A DNA stretch of 48,111 bases from an uncultured Collinsella sp. (GTDB lineage Bacteria; Actinomycetota; Coriobacteriia; Coriobacteriales; Coriobacteriaceae). The stretch covers positions 1-48,111 of the forward strand of contig CAUGJE010000014.1 of assembly GCA_959599915.1 (NCBI GenBank). The letters run 5' to 3'. The translations under genes and the position numbers were made by a program. The notes under the pieces were generated by a model. The model was not told where the DNA came from and searched no databases. It saw only the letters and a list, made by a program, of their open reading frames with translations. Below, piece after piece: positions 16,208 to 25,150 of this stretch (position 1 is the first letter of the stretch; each line of letters begins with the position of its first letter).

Positions 16208-16242
16208 AAAAACCACCACGAAGGGCACCTTCGTGGTGGTTT
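16208..16242 (-). terminator. Intrinsic terminator of the CobW gene
   Basis: AAACCACCACGAAGG and its complement CCTTCGTGGTGGTTT form a 15-bp stem with a 3-nt loop. On the minus strand it runs into TTTTTCG, downstream of the CobW-type gene and before trmL. Confidence 0.88.
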
Positions 16243-16281
16243 GGCGGTTACGTAGGCGGAAAAATGCCCGCTTGGATAAAT

Positions 16282-17412
16282 CTAGGCGCGGTGCCAGTCG
16301 GTCAGGCAGGCATCGAGGGAGGCGATGAGCGCATCCTTGTCCATGTGACGGCCGATGATGCACAGGCTCGTCATGCGGTCGCCCGTCTCGTCGTCCCAAA
16401 TCTGCATGATCTCGGGGTTCTCGTCGATGATCTTCTGCTTCTCGCCCTCGGGCGCGGAGTCAACGAACAGACCGTTCTCCATCAGGCGCATTTGGTGGCC
16501 GGCCTGCTCGAACATGTAGCACATGTCCGGATCGCCGGTCTGCCACAGCGGACCCTTGACGCGGATGACCTCGTCGGGCCACTCCTGCTCAACAAAATCG
16601 GTGAACTTCTGCAGGTCAAACGGCTTGCGGCGCGAGTACACAAAGGTCTCGATGTCGTACTCGAGCACCTCGGGGTCGTCGTGCTCCTCGGGATGCTCCA
16701 TGGCCTCGATCCAGGCGGCGGAGTTGTAGGCGCGCATAAAGTCGAAGCGGTCGGTGTCGAGCAGCTCCTCCATGGGGACCTCGCCGTTTTGGGCCTCGAC
16801 AATCACGGCGTCCTTCTGCAGGCTGCGCACGATAGCCTTGAGCTCGGCAATCTGCTCAGGGCTCACGGTATCGGTCTTGTTGAGGATCAGCGTGGAGCAG
16901 AACTCGATCTGCTGGATGAGCAGGCTCTCGATGTCGTCCTCGTCGATATCCTCGGCCAGCAGGTCGCGGCCACCGTTGAACTCGTCGTACATGCGGGCGC
17001 AGTCGACCACGGCCACGATGTTGTCGAGCGCGAGCTTGGGCTCGCCGCCCACCTTGGCCTCGTCGCAGAAGCTCGAGATGGTGTAGGCGATGGGGATGGG
17101 CTCGCAAATACCCGAGGCCTCGATGATGATGTAGTCGAACTTGCCCGAATCGGCGATGCCCTGCAGCTGGTTGGCCAAGTCGTCCGAAAGCGTGCAGCAG
17201 ATGCAGCCGTTGGTGAGCGGGATGAGGTCGTCGGTCTCGGAAAGGCCGCCGTCGGCGATGAGGCTGGCGTCGACGTTGATCTCGCCGATATCGTTGACGA
17301 TCACGGCGGCGCGGATGCCGCCGTCGTTAGCGAGGATGTGGTTGAGCAGCGTGGTCTTGCCGGCACCGAGGTATCCGGTAAGCATGATGATCTTCACGGG
17401 TTTGTTGGGCAT
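16282..17412 (-). CDS. CobW/G3E-family metal-chaperone GTPase
   Basis: The 376-aa protein has a P-loop TGYLGAGKTTLLNHIL near the N-terminus, the metal-binding NGCICCTLSDDL (CxCC motif), an acidic switch (VNDIGEINVDASL), the G4 motif ILNKTD and a CobW C-terminal domain with an acidic stretch (EHPEEHDDPEV). G3E GTPases deliver zinc, cobalt or nickel to client enzymes; the metal cannot be told here. No Zur-type box was recognised. The start at 17412 is preferred because AAGGAGGG lies 4-5 nt upstream; the ATG at 17433 has no SD. Confidence 0.88.
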   Translation of the reverse strand: MPNKPVKIIMLTGYLGAGKTTLLNHILANDGGIRAAVIVNDIGEINVDASLIADGGLSETDDLIPLTNGCICCTLSDDLANQLQGIADSGKFDYIIIEASGICEPIPIAYTISSFCDEAKVGGEPKLALDNIVAVVDCARMYDEFNGGRDLLAEDIDEDDIESLLIQQIEFCSTLILNKTDTVSPEQIAELKAIVRSLQKDAVIVEAQNGEVPMEELLDTDRFDFMRAYNSAAWIEAMEHPEEHDDPEVLEYDIETFVYSRRKPFDLQKFTDFVEQEWPDEVIRVKGPLWQTGDPDMCYMFEQAGHQMRLMENGLFVDSAPEGEKQKIIDENPEIMQIWDDETGDRMTSLCIIGRHMDKDALIASLDACLTDWHRA

Positions 17413-17498
17413 GTGCCCTCCTTTGTTAGACATGGCTTACAGTTGAATCTTATGCCAAACGCCAGCTCTTATACCCACGCGCCGACAAATAACACAGG

Positions 17499-17840
17499 CT
17501 ACTCCCAGGCTCCCCACACATCGGGACAATAGCCGACGGTGGCCTTCTTGCCGTTGCGCACGATGGGCTCGGCCAGAACCTGCTGGTTCTCGAGCAGTTT
17601 ATCGAAGCGTTGGCTGGGGGTGAGGTGCTGGATGAGCACGAGCGTCTCCTCGTCTTTGGCCTTGGGGTTGAGCAGCTTGTCGATGCCGCCGACCGCCTGC
17701 ATCACGCTCGTGAGCTCGCCCTTGCTCATCTCCTTTTCCTTAAGGTCAATAAACTGCACCTTAATGCGGCGCTCCTTAAAATAGCGCTGGGCCTTCTTGG
17801 TATCGAAGGACTTTTTGGTACCGAAGATCTGCACGTTCAT
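17499..17840 (-). CDS. ArsC/Spx-family thioredoxin-fold protein lacking the catalytic cysteine
   Basis: The 113-aa protein has the ArsC/Spx fold: VQIFGTKKSFDTKKAQRYFK, then IKVQFIDLKEKEMSKGEL and a C-terminal PIVRNGKKATVGYCPDVW. True ArsC and Spx have Cys (Cx5R or CxxC) where this protein has FGTKKSFDT, so it cannot do the usual thiol chemistry at that place. It may be regulatory or bind a partner. It is 17 bp downstream of the reductase gene on the same strand, probably in one transcript. Confidence 0.8.
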   Translation of the reverse strand: MNVQIFGTKKSFDTKKAQRYFKERRIKVQFIDLKEKEMSKGELTSVMQAVGGIDKLLNPKAKDEETLVLIQHLTPSQRFDKLLENQQVLAEPIVRNGKKATVGYCPDVWGAWE

Positions 17841-17857
17841 TGTTTGGTTCCGCCGTT

Positions 17858-18481
17858 CTACCTGATGAAGTTGGTCCTAGCGCGATCGGCCTGGGGAGCT
17901 TCGATGCCGGCGGCCTTTCCCGCCTCGATGCAACGCAGTAGCCAGGCCATGTTTTTGCCGATGTTTCGCATGGTGGCAAGGCCTTCGGCGTCTTGGGCGG
18001 CCTCGCCCGGCATGGCACCGAAGACGTTGTTCCAGTAGGTGGATGCTACCACGGGCATCTGGTTGATGGTGAAGTACTTGTTGAGCACGTCGAAGGTGGT
18101 CGACGTGCCGCCGCGACGGGCAACGGCGACAGCGGCGCCCGGCTTGTGCGCAAAGGCCTTGCTGCCAGCATAGAATGCACGGTCGAGGGCAGAGAGGATG
18201 CGTCCGCTGGGATGCGCGTAGTAGACGGGCGAACCAAAGACAAAGCCGTCTGCCTGCTCGGCAGCGGCAATCAGCTCGTTGACTACATCGTCGTCAAAGG
18301 TACAGCGGCAATCGAGCTTGCCGCACTGGTCGCAACCGATGCAATCGCGAATGGGCTTAGCGCCTAGCTGAAACACCTCGGTATCGATACCCTCGGCGTT
18401 GAGCTGCTCGGCGACCTCGGCGAGTGCGCGGGCGGTGTTGCCGTTTGCCTTGGGGCTGCCATTGACCAAAAGAACCTTCAT
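17858..18481 (-). CDS. Flavodoxin-fold NAD(P)H-dependent FMN reductase
   Basis: The 207-aa protein has the flavodoxin-like oxidoreductase signature: MKVLLVNGSPKANGNTARAL (FMN phosphate loop), the Cys cluster CIGCDQCGKLDCRC seen in the iron-sulfur-flavoprotein-like subgroup, and FVFGSPVYYAHPSGRILSAL. Such proteins reduce flavins, quinones or metals; the substrate is unknown. The start at 18481 has GGGAG upstream, and a longer frame to 18589 is not needed. The ArsC-like gene follows directly. Confidence 0.85.
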   Translation of the reverse strand: MKVLLVNGSPKANGNTARALAEVAEQLNAEGIDTEVFQLGAKPIRDCIGCDQCGKLDCRCTFDDDVVNELIAAAEQADGFVFGSPVYYAHPSGRILSALDRAFYAGSKAFAHKPGAAVAVARRGGTSTTFDVLNKYFTINQMPVVASTYWNNVFGAMPGEAAQDAEGLATMRNIGKNMAWLLRCIEAGKAAGIEAPQADRARTNFIR

Positions 18482-18814
18482 CACTAACTCCCTCTGCTGT
18501 CGGTGACTTCTGCGGAGGATTATCGCACGAGCGGGCAGATGGCGTGGGGCACGATTCCAGCCCCGAGGGCCCACGGCAGGCACGCTCACCAGGTACGAGC
18601 GGGATACGGTCCAGAGGATGTTGGAGTGCGGGGCCTCGTGCGAGCAGATTGTAAGGGGTCTGGGCAGGTCGCATTCGATGGCGAACTCTGAGGTCTTAGA
18701 AGGCGGGCTGCTGTGCGGCTATGGTTTATACTAAGGCGGTTGCTATCGAGTAATTCATACTTGGTTTGATTCGATTGTGAATGCGTAACTAGGATGGAAA
18801 GCAAAGGAAACTCT
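18482..18814. other. Gene-free stretch between divergent genes
   Basis: I see no gene, repeat or terminator here. It must hold the promoters of the reductase (-) and the small membrane protein (+). Base composition falls towards AT from about 18700 on. Confidence 0.4.
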
Positions 18815-19135
18815 ATGGAAACAGAGGATGCTGTTTGCTTGATGACTTCGATTGCCTTGATTGTCCTTTCAATCCAATACCGAAGAGGAAGATGGCTCTG
18901 CTCAATTGCTGGATATGATGTCACAAAAAGGGAGAGCGAGATTGATATACGCCCTTACGCAAAGCTGATTTCTTCTGTGACGTTATGGATGGGGCTGCTG
19001 TTTTTCTTGTGGGCGGTAGAGGGCTGGGTACGTGATTGGAATACCAGCGTTTTTGAAGTTTTGGTTCTACTTCTGTTCAGCTTGGCTTCTTTGTCGTTCG
19101 TGCGGCTCGTTAGGTTTGTGTTTATGAGGCGATAG
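18815..19135 (+). CDS. Small membrane protein, AT-richer, DUF3784-like
   Basis: The 106-aa protein has a short N-terminal hydrophobic helix (VCLMTSIALIVLSIQY), a basic loop with SIAGYDVTKRESEID, and two further helices (LISSVTLWMGLLFFLWAV and FEVLVLLLFSLASLSFV). The AGY-x-x-x-(S/T)K-x-E loop recalls DUF3784 proteins, but this is a weak match by eye. AAAGGA lies before the ATG at 18815, better than the upstream ATG at 18794. Composition is lower in GC than the neighbours, which may mean recent acquisition. The following 19136-19419 shows no gene. Confidence 0.6.
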   Translation: METEDAVCLMTSIALIVLSIQYRRGRWLCSIAGYDVTKRESEIDIRPYAKLISSVTLWMGLLFFLWAVEGWVRDWNTSVFEVLVLLLFSLASLSFVRLVRFVFMRR

Positions 19136-19419
19136 CCAGCGGAAGTGGCTGGACGACAAAATGGACCAATGCAGCCAATTGTCAATAGAATTTGATAGGC
19201 TTGGCTTAACAGATTTGCTCGAGGGCATATCCGTGGCGGGGGATAGGTTCTATCTTGTTGAGCACTTATTTGCATCAGGCAAAGTAAACCAAGAGTATCG
19301 AAACGGTGCCCCCGGGCCCCGGGAGGGACTGCGGGGACGTTCGGCTAACTGCGGGTACGACCTATTTGCCCAATGTGTTCGGTTGAGATCGGAAATTAAC
19401 CATCATGCGCCCCATAACG

Positions 19420-20952
19420 CTAGTCCAGCTTGGTGCCCGGTACCTGCGGCGCCTCTTTAATCAGCGCATTGAGTTCGTTCAAAATGGAAACGGGCTGTCG
19501 GTCGACGGCGTCCAGATGAAGCGTCGCCACGCGAAGGGGCGGCTGATATTCAAATGAGCCAAGGAGCACGGGCGATCCCAAGAACCGTTCGATTTCGTCT
19601 GCAACCGCGTCGGTCTCTTCGGGATCAAGCTCGTCAAAGAGCGCCACGAACATCGGTCCGGTCGAGCGGAACAGACGACCCTTGCCGCGCGAGCAATCCA
19701 TGAGGCAGGCGGCGCTTTCTGCCAAAACGCGGTCGCCTGCATCAAAGCCAAAGCGGGCATTGACCTGTGCGATTTCGTCGATTTTAATGGCGATCAAGCC
19801 CGCGTTTCGTGCCACGCGACGCATCTCGCCAATGGCGTTGACCAGGGCGTGGATATCGCCCAGACCGGTCACGGAATCGGTCGTATCTGCCAAGCTTCGG
19901 TTGGTGACAATGCCCACATACATGTTGGGCTCGGTATCGGTGCCGTCCAGGCGGTAACCCGTGCAGTCGCAAAGCGCGTATTTTCCGGCGGTATTCATGA
20001 CGCGATACTGCATGCAGTGGAAGTGCCACGTGCCGTTTACCACCATATCGAGCTCGGCACGTACGTTGTCGCGGTCCTCGGGGTGAACACGGGCAAGCCA
20101 TATATCGAGCGAGTTGTAGGGATGCTGGGAAGGTAGGTCAAAATCGCGCACGGCATTAACCGACCATTGCGATTCGCCGGTGTCGAGGTTAATGATGAAC
20201 GGATAGCGTGTCTCGGAGCTCATGGAGATCGCTTGGAACACTCGGTCGTTGCAGGGGGGGGGTTGTTCGGTGACCGGGCGTTGCGGCGCATCGCCTTCTT
20301 CCGGTTGTTGCACACGGTACATGAGCTTGTAGCGATACATTTTGCGGTCGGCGTCCTTTGTCATCTGGCGACGCGTATCGCCTGCAAGCGGGTCGACGCG
20401 CGAGCAGCCAAAACTAAAGCTGGCGATCATGGGCGCCTTGCCGTCCGATGTTGCCTCGATAAGATTGGCACGCGTCCGCTCCAGGCGCTGCTCGAGCTCG
20501 GCTTCGTCTGTCGTGGGGGATATAAGTACAAATTCGTCTCCACCGATACGGAACAGCAGCTCATCGTGCTCCATGGTCTCGGTGAGTGCGCGGCAGATGC
20601 TCAGAATGTAGCGATTGCCCTCGGCGTGGCCAAACTTATCGTTGCAATGCTTAAGGCGGTCGATATCGATATAGGCACAGGTGAAGGGGGTGCCTTTGCG
20701 CCAGAGCTGATCGACATGGCGGTCGAGTCCGCCACGGTTGCCAAGATTGGTGAGCGAGTCGATATAGGCGCCGCGCTCAAGCAGCTCGCGTTCTTGTTGC
20801 AGGATGGCGAGCGTTTTCTGCAGTTGCTCACCAATGGCACGCAACTCCGGGGGCAGCGCGGCAACATCGAGCTCGGTGGTTGAGGCCCCGTTCGCAAGTC
20901 GCTGAAGATGAGCGATAATTGATTGCTCGCCCAGGCGATACGACTCGTTCAT
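19420..20952 (-). CDS. GGDEF-PAS-GGDEF diguanylate cyclase
   Basis: The 510-aa cytoplasmic protein has a coiled N-terminus (about 1-60), a GGDEF domain (about 63-205) with DIDRLKHCNDKFGHAEGNRY and an intact RIGGDEF (135-141), a PAS-like domain (about 235-345), and a second GGDEF-like domain in which the signature has decayed (LFRSTGPMFVALF). It should make cyclic di-GMP. The residues at the usual RxxD inhibitory site read ExxE, so product inhibition may be missing. It shares domain order with the next gene upstream, so they are paralogs. The start at 20952 has AAGGAGG 9 nt upstream. Confidence 0.88.
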   Translation of the reverse strand: MNESYRLGEQSIIAHLQRLANGASTTELDVAALPPELRAIGEQLQKTLAILQQERELLERGAYIDSLTNLGNRGGLDRHVDQLWRKGTPFTCAYIDIDRLKHCNDKFGHAEGNRYILSICRALTETMEHDELLFRIGGDEFVLISPTTDEAELEQRLERTRANLIEATSDGKAPMIASFSFGCSRVDPLAGDTRRQMTKDADRKMYRYKLMYRVQQPEEGDAPQRPVTEQPPPCNDRVFQAISMSSETRYPFIINLDTGESQWSVNAVRDFDLPSQHPYNSLDIWLARVHPEDRDNVRAELDMVVNGTWHFHCMQYRVMNTAGKYALCDCTGYRLDGTDTEPNMYVGIVTNRSLADTTDSVTGLGDIHALVNAIGEMRRVARNAGLIAIKIDEIAQVNARFGFDAGDRVLAESAACLMDCSRGKGRLFRSTGPMFVALFDELDPEETDAVADEIERFLGSPVLLGSFEYQPPLRVATLHLDAVDRQPVSILNELNALIKEAPQVPGTKLD

Positions 20953-21076
20953 GATGGATGACCTCCTTGGATGGAACAATGGTTTGTATCTTACTCCCAA
21001 TTCGGTTTAGATTGGGGTATTAGTTAGCTCATGGGAACAAACGCTCCCTCGACGGTGGCGTTTGCGCACGAGCGTA

Positions 21077-23851
21077 TTAGTTGCTGCCGCCACCGTCGAG
21101 CAGTGCCTCAAAATCCTCCGCCTGCATGGGACGGTAGTAGAGGAAGCCCTGAGCGTAGCGGGCGCCCATTTGGCGTAGCATGTTTGCCTGCTCATTTGTC
21201 TCGATGCCTTCGATCACAACGGGCAGATGGAGCGACTGCGCCATCTCGAGCATTGATGAAATGATTTGCACGCTGCGGCCTTGATCGCCGTCGACGGGCA
21301 CAAACGTGCGGTCGAGCTTGATGACGTCGACGTTGACGTTCTTGAGCATCGCGAGCGTGGACTGACCGGTGCCAAAATCGTCCATGTAGGTCGAGAAGCC
21401 GCGGTTGTGCAGGTCGGCCGTCAGCTTATCCACAGCTTCGGACTCTCCCGTATAAGCCGTCTCGGTGATCTCGATGCGCATGAGCTCGGGCGGCAGATTG
21501 TATTGGTCGGCGAGTGCCCCCATATGCTCGGCAACGTCGCAGGCAAGGATATCCACGCGCGACACGTTGAGCGAGATCGGAACCACGCGAAGCCCTCGAT
21601 CGATGCGCCCGCGCAGCCACGAGGCAACGCCCTGCCAAACGTATTTGTCGAGCGTCACCACAAAACCGCTTTCCTCGAGAGCGGGGATAAAGGTGACGGG
21701 TGAAATGAGGGAGCCATCCTTGTCAATCCAGCGCGTGAGCGCTTCGGCGCCAGTGATCTCGCCGGTTTCCATGTCGACCTGGGGCTGCAGGTAGTAGGTA
21801 ATGCGGCCGTTTGAGAGTGCATACTGGAATTCGGTCAGCGTGCGGTGGAACGAGATTTCGCGCTCGTACTCCTCGGGGCGGAAAATGGCAATGCGCTCCT
21901 TAAAGTCGTTTTTTGCGCGCCGATTGGTAAACATTGCCTTGGCCTGCGCATCGATGGTGATTTCTTCGTTGGAGTCGATGGGGTAAACGCCCATGGACGG
22001 CCAGAAGCCCACGCCGTCATCGTGCTTGGCCACGGCTTCGCGAACACGGCTATAGATTTGATGGACGGCGACGTGCTCAAAGGGGATGAGTACGCAAAAA
22101 TCGTCTTGGCCCCAGTACCCTGCGACGCCCATGTCGGCATTCTCGATGTCCTTGAGAACCGTGCCCACATCGGCGAGCATGCGGTCGCCCTCGGCCTGTC
22201 CGTGCCATTCGTTGAACAGCCGCATGTGTCCCATATCGACGGTGGCGATACACCAGGCGCCGTTGCGCCTTGTCTCAAGAAATTCGTTGGCGCGGCGCAT
22301 AAACTCGCTGGGTCGATAGAGACCCGTGAGCGGATCGATGCGTTCGGCGATGGCGCTTTTGCGCTCCACCTCGGGTATGGGGAGGCTGTCGTTGGGAACA
22401 AGCCCGCCGGCCGTGCGAATGCGACGGTCGAGTTCGCCTAAAACGGCGGCCGTTTGATTGGTCAGGTGCTCGTAAAAGGCCGGAACGACAAGACAGACGG
22501 GGGTAATAGTGTCGCCCGCGATTCGAACGGGAGCGAAAACGGCCTCTTTGAGATGTTGGATCAGTTGCTCGAATGCTTCGTGATCCAAATTGTTGCTAAG
22601 CACGACGAACTGGGCGTTGCGTGAACGGAAGACGCGACTCCTGCCGCGAGTAATCGACAGCATGCGGCCTGCGTATTCGGCGAGCATGTTGTCGACGGCC
22701 TCGGCCCCGTAGAGCTCGTTGAGCTTTGCCGTGCCGCGAACGCGCACTGCTATAAGCCCCGTCTCGCAACGGTCGCGACGGCAGGCATCGATAGCGTTGA
22801 TCAGCGTGCGCTGCGTTCCGAGACCCGTGGCGGCGTCGACGGTCTCGGCAAGCGAGTGGTTGACGAGCTCGCCGACGTAGAGCGAGGGGGTATTTCCGTC
22901 GCCGTCGATACGAAACCCGCGAGCGCGGCCGAGGATGTAGTCGCCGGCGGCATTGCGCACGCGGTACTGCATGACGTGACGATGTTTGGAGCCGTCATAG
23001 ATTTGGTCGATGTCGTTGGTATAGGCCTCAAGGTCATCGGGATGGACACGCGTTTTCCAATAATCGTGACAGTTGTCTATATGCTCCGAAGGAAGACCAA
23101 GATCGCGCAAGGCGCCTTGTGACCAAAGGGTTCGATGTTTGTCCAAGTTCTCGATAAAGAAATATCGGCCTTCGTTGAGCATCGAAAGGGCGTCGAAAAC
23201 GCGATCGCTTATTTCAAAGTCGTCGGTGTGGACTTGCGTGATATTGCGTCGATCAAGGTGCACGGCATGGCGCAGCTTGTAGTCGTACATGCGATGGTCG
23301 GCATCGAGCGTCATGCGATCGGAGGCTTCGCCCAGGGCGGGGTCGGCGTGTGACACTCCGTAGCTAAACGAGTGAGGCATCTCGGAATCGTTATTTTTGA
23401 GCAGGACCTCTCGACAGTGCTCCAGACGTTCGGCAAGGTCATCCTCGGTCGCGATTGTGGACAGGATGGCAAACTCGTCGCCTCCCAGGCGAAATGCAGC
23501 CTCGTCCACCTTCATATACAGCTTGAGATAGACGCTCACCTGCAAGATATAGCGGTTGCCCTCGTCGTGTCCAAAGATGTCATTACAGTGCTTAAGGTTA
23601 TCGATGTCGATAAACGCCATGGTTACGGGCAATTCCTGCTCCCAGATTTCCTCTAGGGAACGGGTAAAGCCGCCGCGGTTGCCAAGACCGGTAAGCTCGT
23701 CGGTAAAGGCAGTCCTGATCAGATCGTCCTGACGCTCGAGAAGGTCACGGATGGTCTTTTCGAGCGTCTCGGTGTAATTGCTGGCGATATCCATGCTGTA
23801 AGCGGCTTCCTGAGGTCGGGGTGTATTGCGTCGGGCGAGCTCGTTGTACAC
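21077..23851 (-). CDS. GGDEF-PAS-GGDEF-GGDEF-EAL cyclic-di-GMP enzyme
   Basis: The protein of up to 924 aa has an intact first GGDEF domain (LGGDEF at 122-127), a PAS-like domain (225-335), two decayed GGDEF-like domains (FRSRNAQFVVL; YWGQDDFCVL) and a C-terminal EAL domain from about 690. The EAL residues needed for phosphodiesterase activity appear present: EALTRW, SLNVSR, RIEITET, MDDFGTGQSTLAML, IKLDRTF, VIEGIET. It may both make and break cyclic di-GMP. No signal peptide or membrane helix is seen. The start is uncertain: GTG 23851 lacks an SD, and the ATG at 23794 (MDIASNYTETL) has AGGA 13 nt upstream. Confidence 0.88.
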   Translation of the reverse strand: MYNELARRNTPRPQEAAYSMDIASNYTETLEKTIRDLLERQDDLIRTAFTDELTGLGNRGGFTRSLEEIWEQELPVTMAFIDIDNLKHCNDIFGHDEGNRYILQVSVYLKLYMKVDEAAFRLGGDEFAILSTIATEDDLAERLEHCREVLLKNNDSEMPHSFSYGVSHADPALGEASDRMTLDADHRMYDYKLRHAVHLDRRNITQVHTDDFEISDRVFDALSMLNEGRYFFIENLDKHRTLWSQGALRDLGLPSEHIDNCHDYWKTRVHPDDLEAYTNDIDQIYDGSKHRHVMQYRVRNAAGDYILGRARGFRIDGDGNTPSLYVGELVNHSLAETVDAATGLGTQRTLINAIDACRRDRCETGLIAVRVRGTAKLNELYGAEAVDNMLAEYAGRMLSITRGRSRVFRSRNAQFVVLSNNLDHEAFEQLIQHLKEAVFAPVRIAGDTITPVCLVVPAFYEHLTNQTAAVLGELDRRIRTAGGLVPNDSLPIPEVERKSAIAERIDPLTGLYRPSEFMRRANEFLETRRNGAWCIATVDMGHMRLFNEWHGQAEGDRMLADVGTVLKDIENADMGVAGYWGQDDFCVLIPFEHVAVHQIYSRVREAVAKHDDGVGFWPSMGVYPIDSNEEITIDAQAKAMFTNRRAKNDFKERIAIFRPEEYEREISFHRTLTEFQYALSNGRITYYLQPQVDMETGEITGAEALTRWIDKDGSLISPVTFIPALEESGFVVTLDKYVWQGVASWLRGRIDRGLRVVPISLNVSRVDILACDVAEHMGALADQYNLPPELMRIEITETAYTGESEAVDKLTADLHNRGFSTYMDDFGTGQSTLAMLKNVNVDVIKLDRTFVPVDGDQGRSVQIISSMLEMAQSLHLPVVIEGIETNEQANMLRQMGARYAQGFLYYRPMQAEDFEALLDGGGSN

Positions 23852-24118
23852 ACGCGTTGCTGCTCAACGCTTTGCGTGTATCCAGGCCCCCGCCTTGCTG
23901 CGTCGCTGGTTTAATATGTCGGTCCGTGTTCGCTGCTGATAACTATTGAGTAGTATAAACAACAATAGAGGATTGTATATGGGTGCCCCTGCCGCGGGCG
24001 GCTATTATTCGCCAATCGGTAGCGTGACGATGCGATGCTCGATATAAATGCGACTGAGTCGATATATGTTGGCGGGTATACTTGTTCCGCTTTAAAACAC
24101 GGGAACGGAGATGGTCGC

Positions 24119-24988
24119 ATGGCACAGCCAGACACGACGCGCACGGTGGGGCTTGCGCTCGAGGGAGGCGGCTACCGCGGTATGTATACGGCGGGCGTGC
24201 TCGACGTTTGGATGGAGCACGGTTTGACCTGCGACCATACGGTGGGTGTCTCGGCGGGCGCGGCGTTTGGCTACAACTTTAAATCGCGCCAGATCGGCCG
24301 CGCCATTCGCTACAACAAGGCCTATTGCGCCGACAAGCGCTATGCGAGCGTGACGAGCTGGTTGCGAACCGGCGATATGTTCAATGCCGAGTTTGCCTAT
24401 CATGAGGTACCTATCGAGCGCGATCCCATCGACTTGGAGGCGTATCGCGCCTGCCCCATGCGGTTTACGTGCGTATGTACCGATCTTAAGACGGGGCAGG
24501 CCGTCTACCATGACCTGCCCTATGGCGACGAGCGCGATATTGAGTGGATCCGGGCGTCGTCGGCGATTCCCGTGGCGACGCGTCCTGTTGCCATCGAGGG
24601 TCGTAAGTACTTGGATGGCGGTGTTGCCGATTCCATTCCCAGCGCTTGGCTGTTTGCGCAGGGCTATGATCGCAACGTGGTGGTGCTGACGCAGCCGGCA
24701 GGCTTTGTAAAGCAGCCCAATAGCGTGATGCCTATGCTGCGTCGCGTGTATCGTCACTATCCGGAGTTTGTTGCGGCGCTTGAGCATCGGCACGAGGTCT
24801 ACAATGCCACGCTCGATGACCTGGCGCGTCGCGAAGCCGCTGGCGAGATCTTTGTGGTGCGGCCGAGCGAATCGGTGAAGGTGCCGTCGCTGTGCCGCGA
24901 GCCCGATGAACTCGAGCGCATCTACCAGATCGGCCGTCGCGATGCGGAGGCGACGTTGCCCGCGCTGGAAGCGTATCTGGCGGGGTAA
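24119..24988 (+). CDS. Patatin-like phospholipase
   Basis: The 289-aa protein has the patatin fold: oxyanion loop GLALEGGGYRGMYTAGVLDV, nucleophile elbow GVSAGA (Ser of GxSxG), and the catalytic Asp in YLDGGVADSIPS. Patatin-like proteins cleave acyl groups from phospholipids; this subgroup (RssA/YjjU-like) is cytoplasmic and here lacks a signal peptide. The start at 24119 has GGAG about 8 nt upstream, and a -10-like TATACT lies at 24077-24082; the upstream extension to 24035 would cross that promoter. A perfect 19-bp hairpin follows at 25030. Confidence 0.88.
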   Translation: MAQPDTTRTVGLALEGGGYRGMYTAGVLDVWMEHGLTCDHTVGVSAGAAFGYNFKSRQIGRAIRYNKAYCADKRYASVTSWLRTGDMFNAEFAYHEVPIERDPIDLEAYRACPMRFTCVCTDLKTGQAVYHDLPYGDERDIEWIRASSAIPVATRPVAIEGRKYLDGGVADSIPSAWLFAQGYDRNVVVLTQPAGFVKQPNSVMPMLRRVYRHYPEFVAALEHRHEVYNATLDDLARREAAGEIFVVRPSESVKVPSLCREPDELERIYQIGRRDAEATLPALEAYLAG

Positions 24989-25029
24989 GGGCTGCTACGG
25001 AAAGCGCATTCCGGAATATGCGCTCAGAC

Positions 25030-25075
25030 TGGGATGCGGTTTCCGCGAGGGGGCGGTCGCGGAAACCGCATCCCA
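25030..25075. repeat. Long palindrome between convergent genes
   Basis: TGGGATGCGGTTTCCGCGA (25030-25048) and its exact complement (25057-25075) form a 19-bp stem with an 8-nt loop. A related sequence (GGGATGCGTTTTCCGC) follows at about 25093-25108. No T-run follows on either strand, so it is REP-like, not a classical terminator. Confidence 0.7.
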
Positions 25076-25150
25076 AAATTTGCGCTTGGAATGGGATGCG
25101 TTTTCCGCTATTGAAGATATGGGACTGCGGAGCAACTGCTCGGTCTAGGC

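Noticed and set aside
16195..17532. Long open frame on the plus strand
   Set aside because: It mirrors the CobW gene, whose motifs are clear; its Leu/Val-rich product has no recognisable domain.
19136..19419. Small gene in the gap before the GGDEF gene
   Set aside because: An open frame exists (19161-19460) but has no SD, no domain and overlaps the GGDEF gene.
25030..25075. Intrinsic terminator
   Set aside because: The stem is perfect but no T-run follows on either strand.
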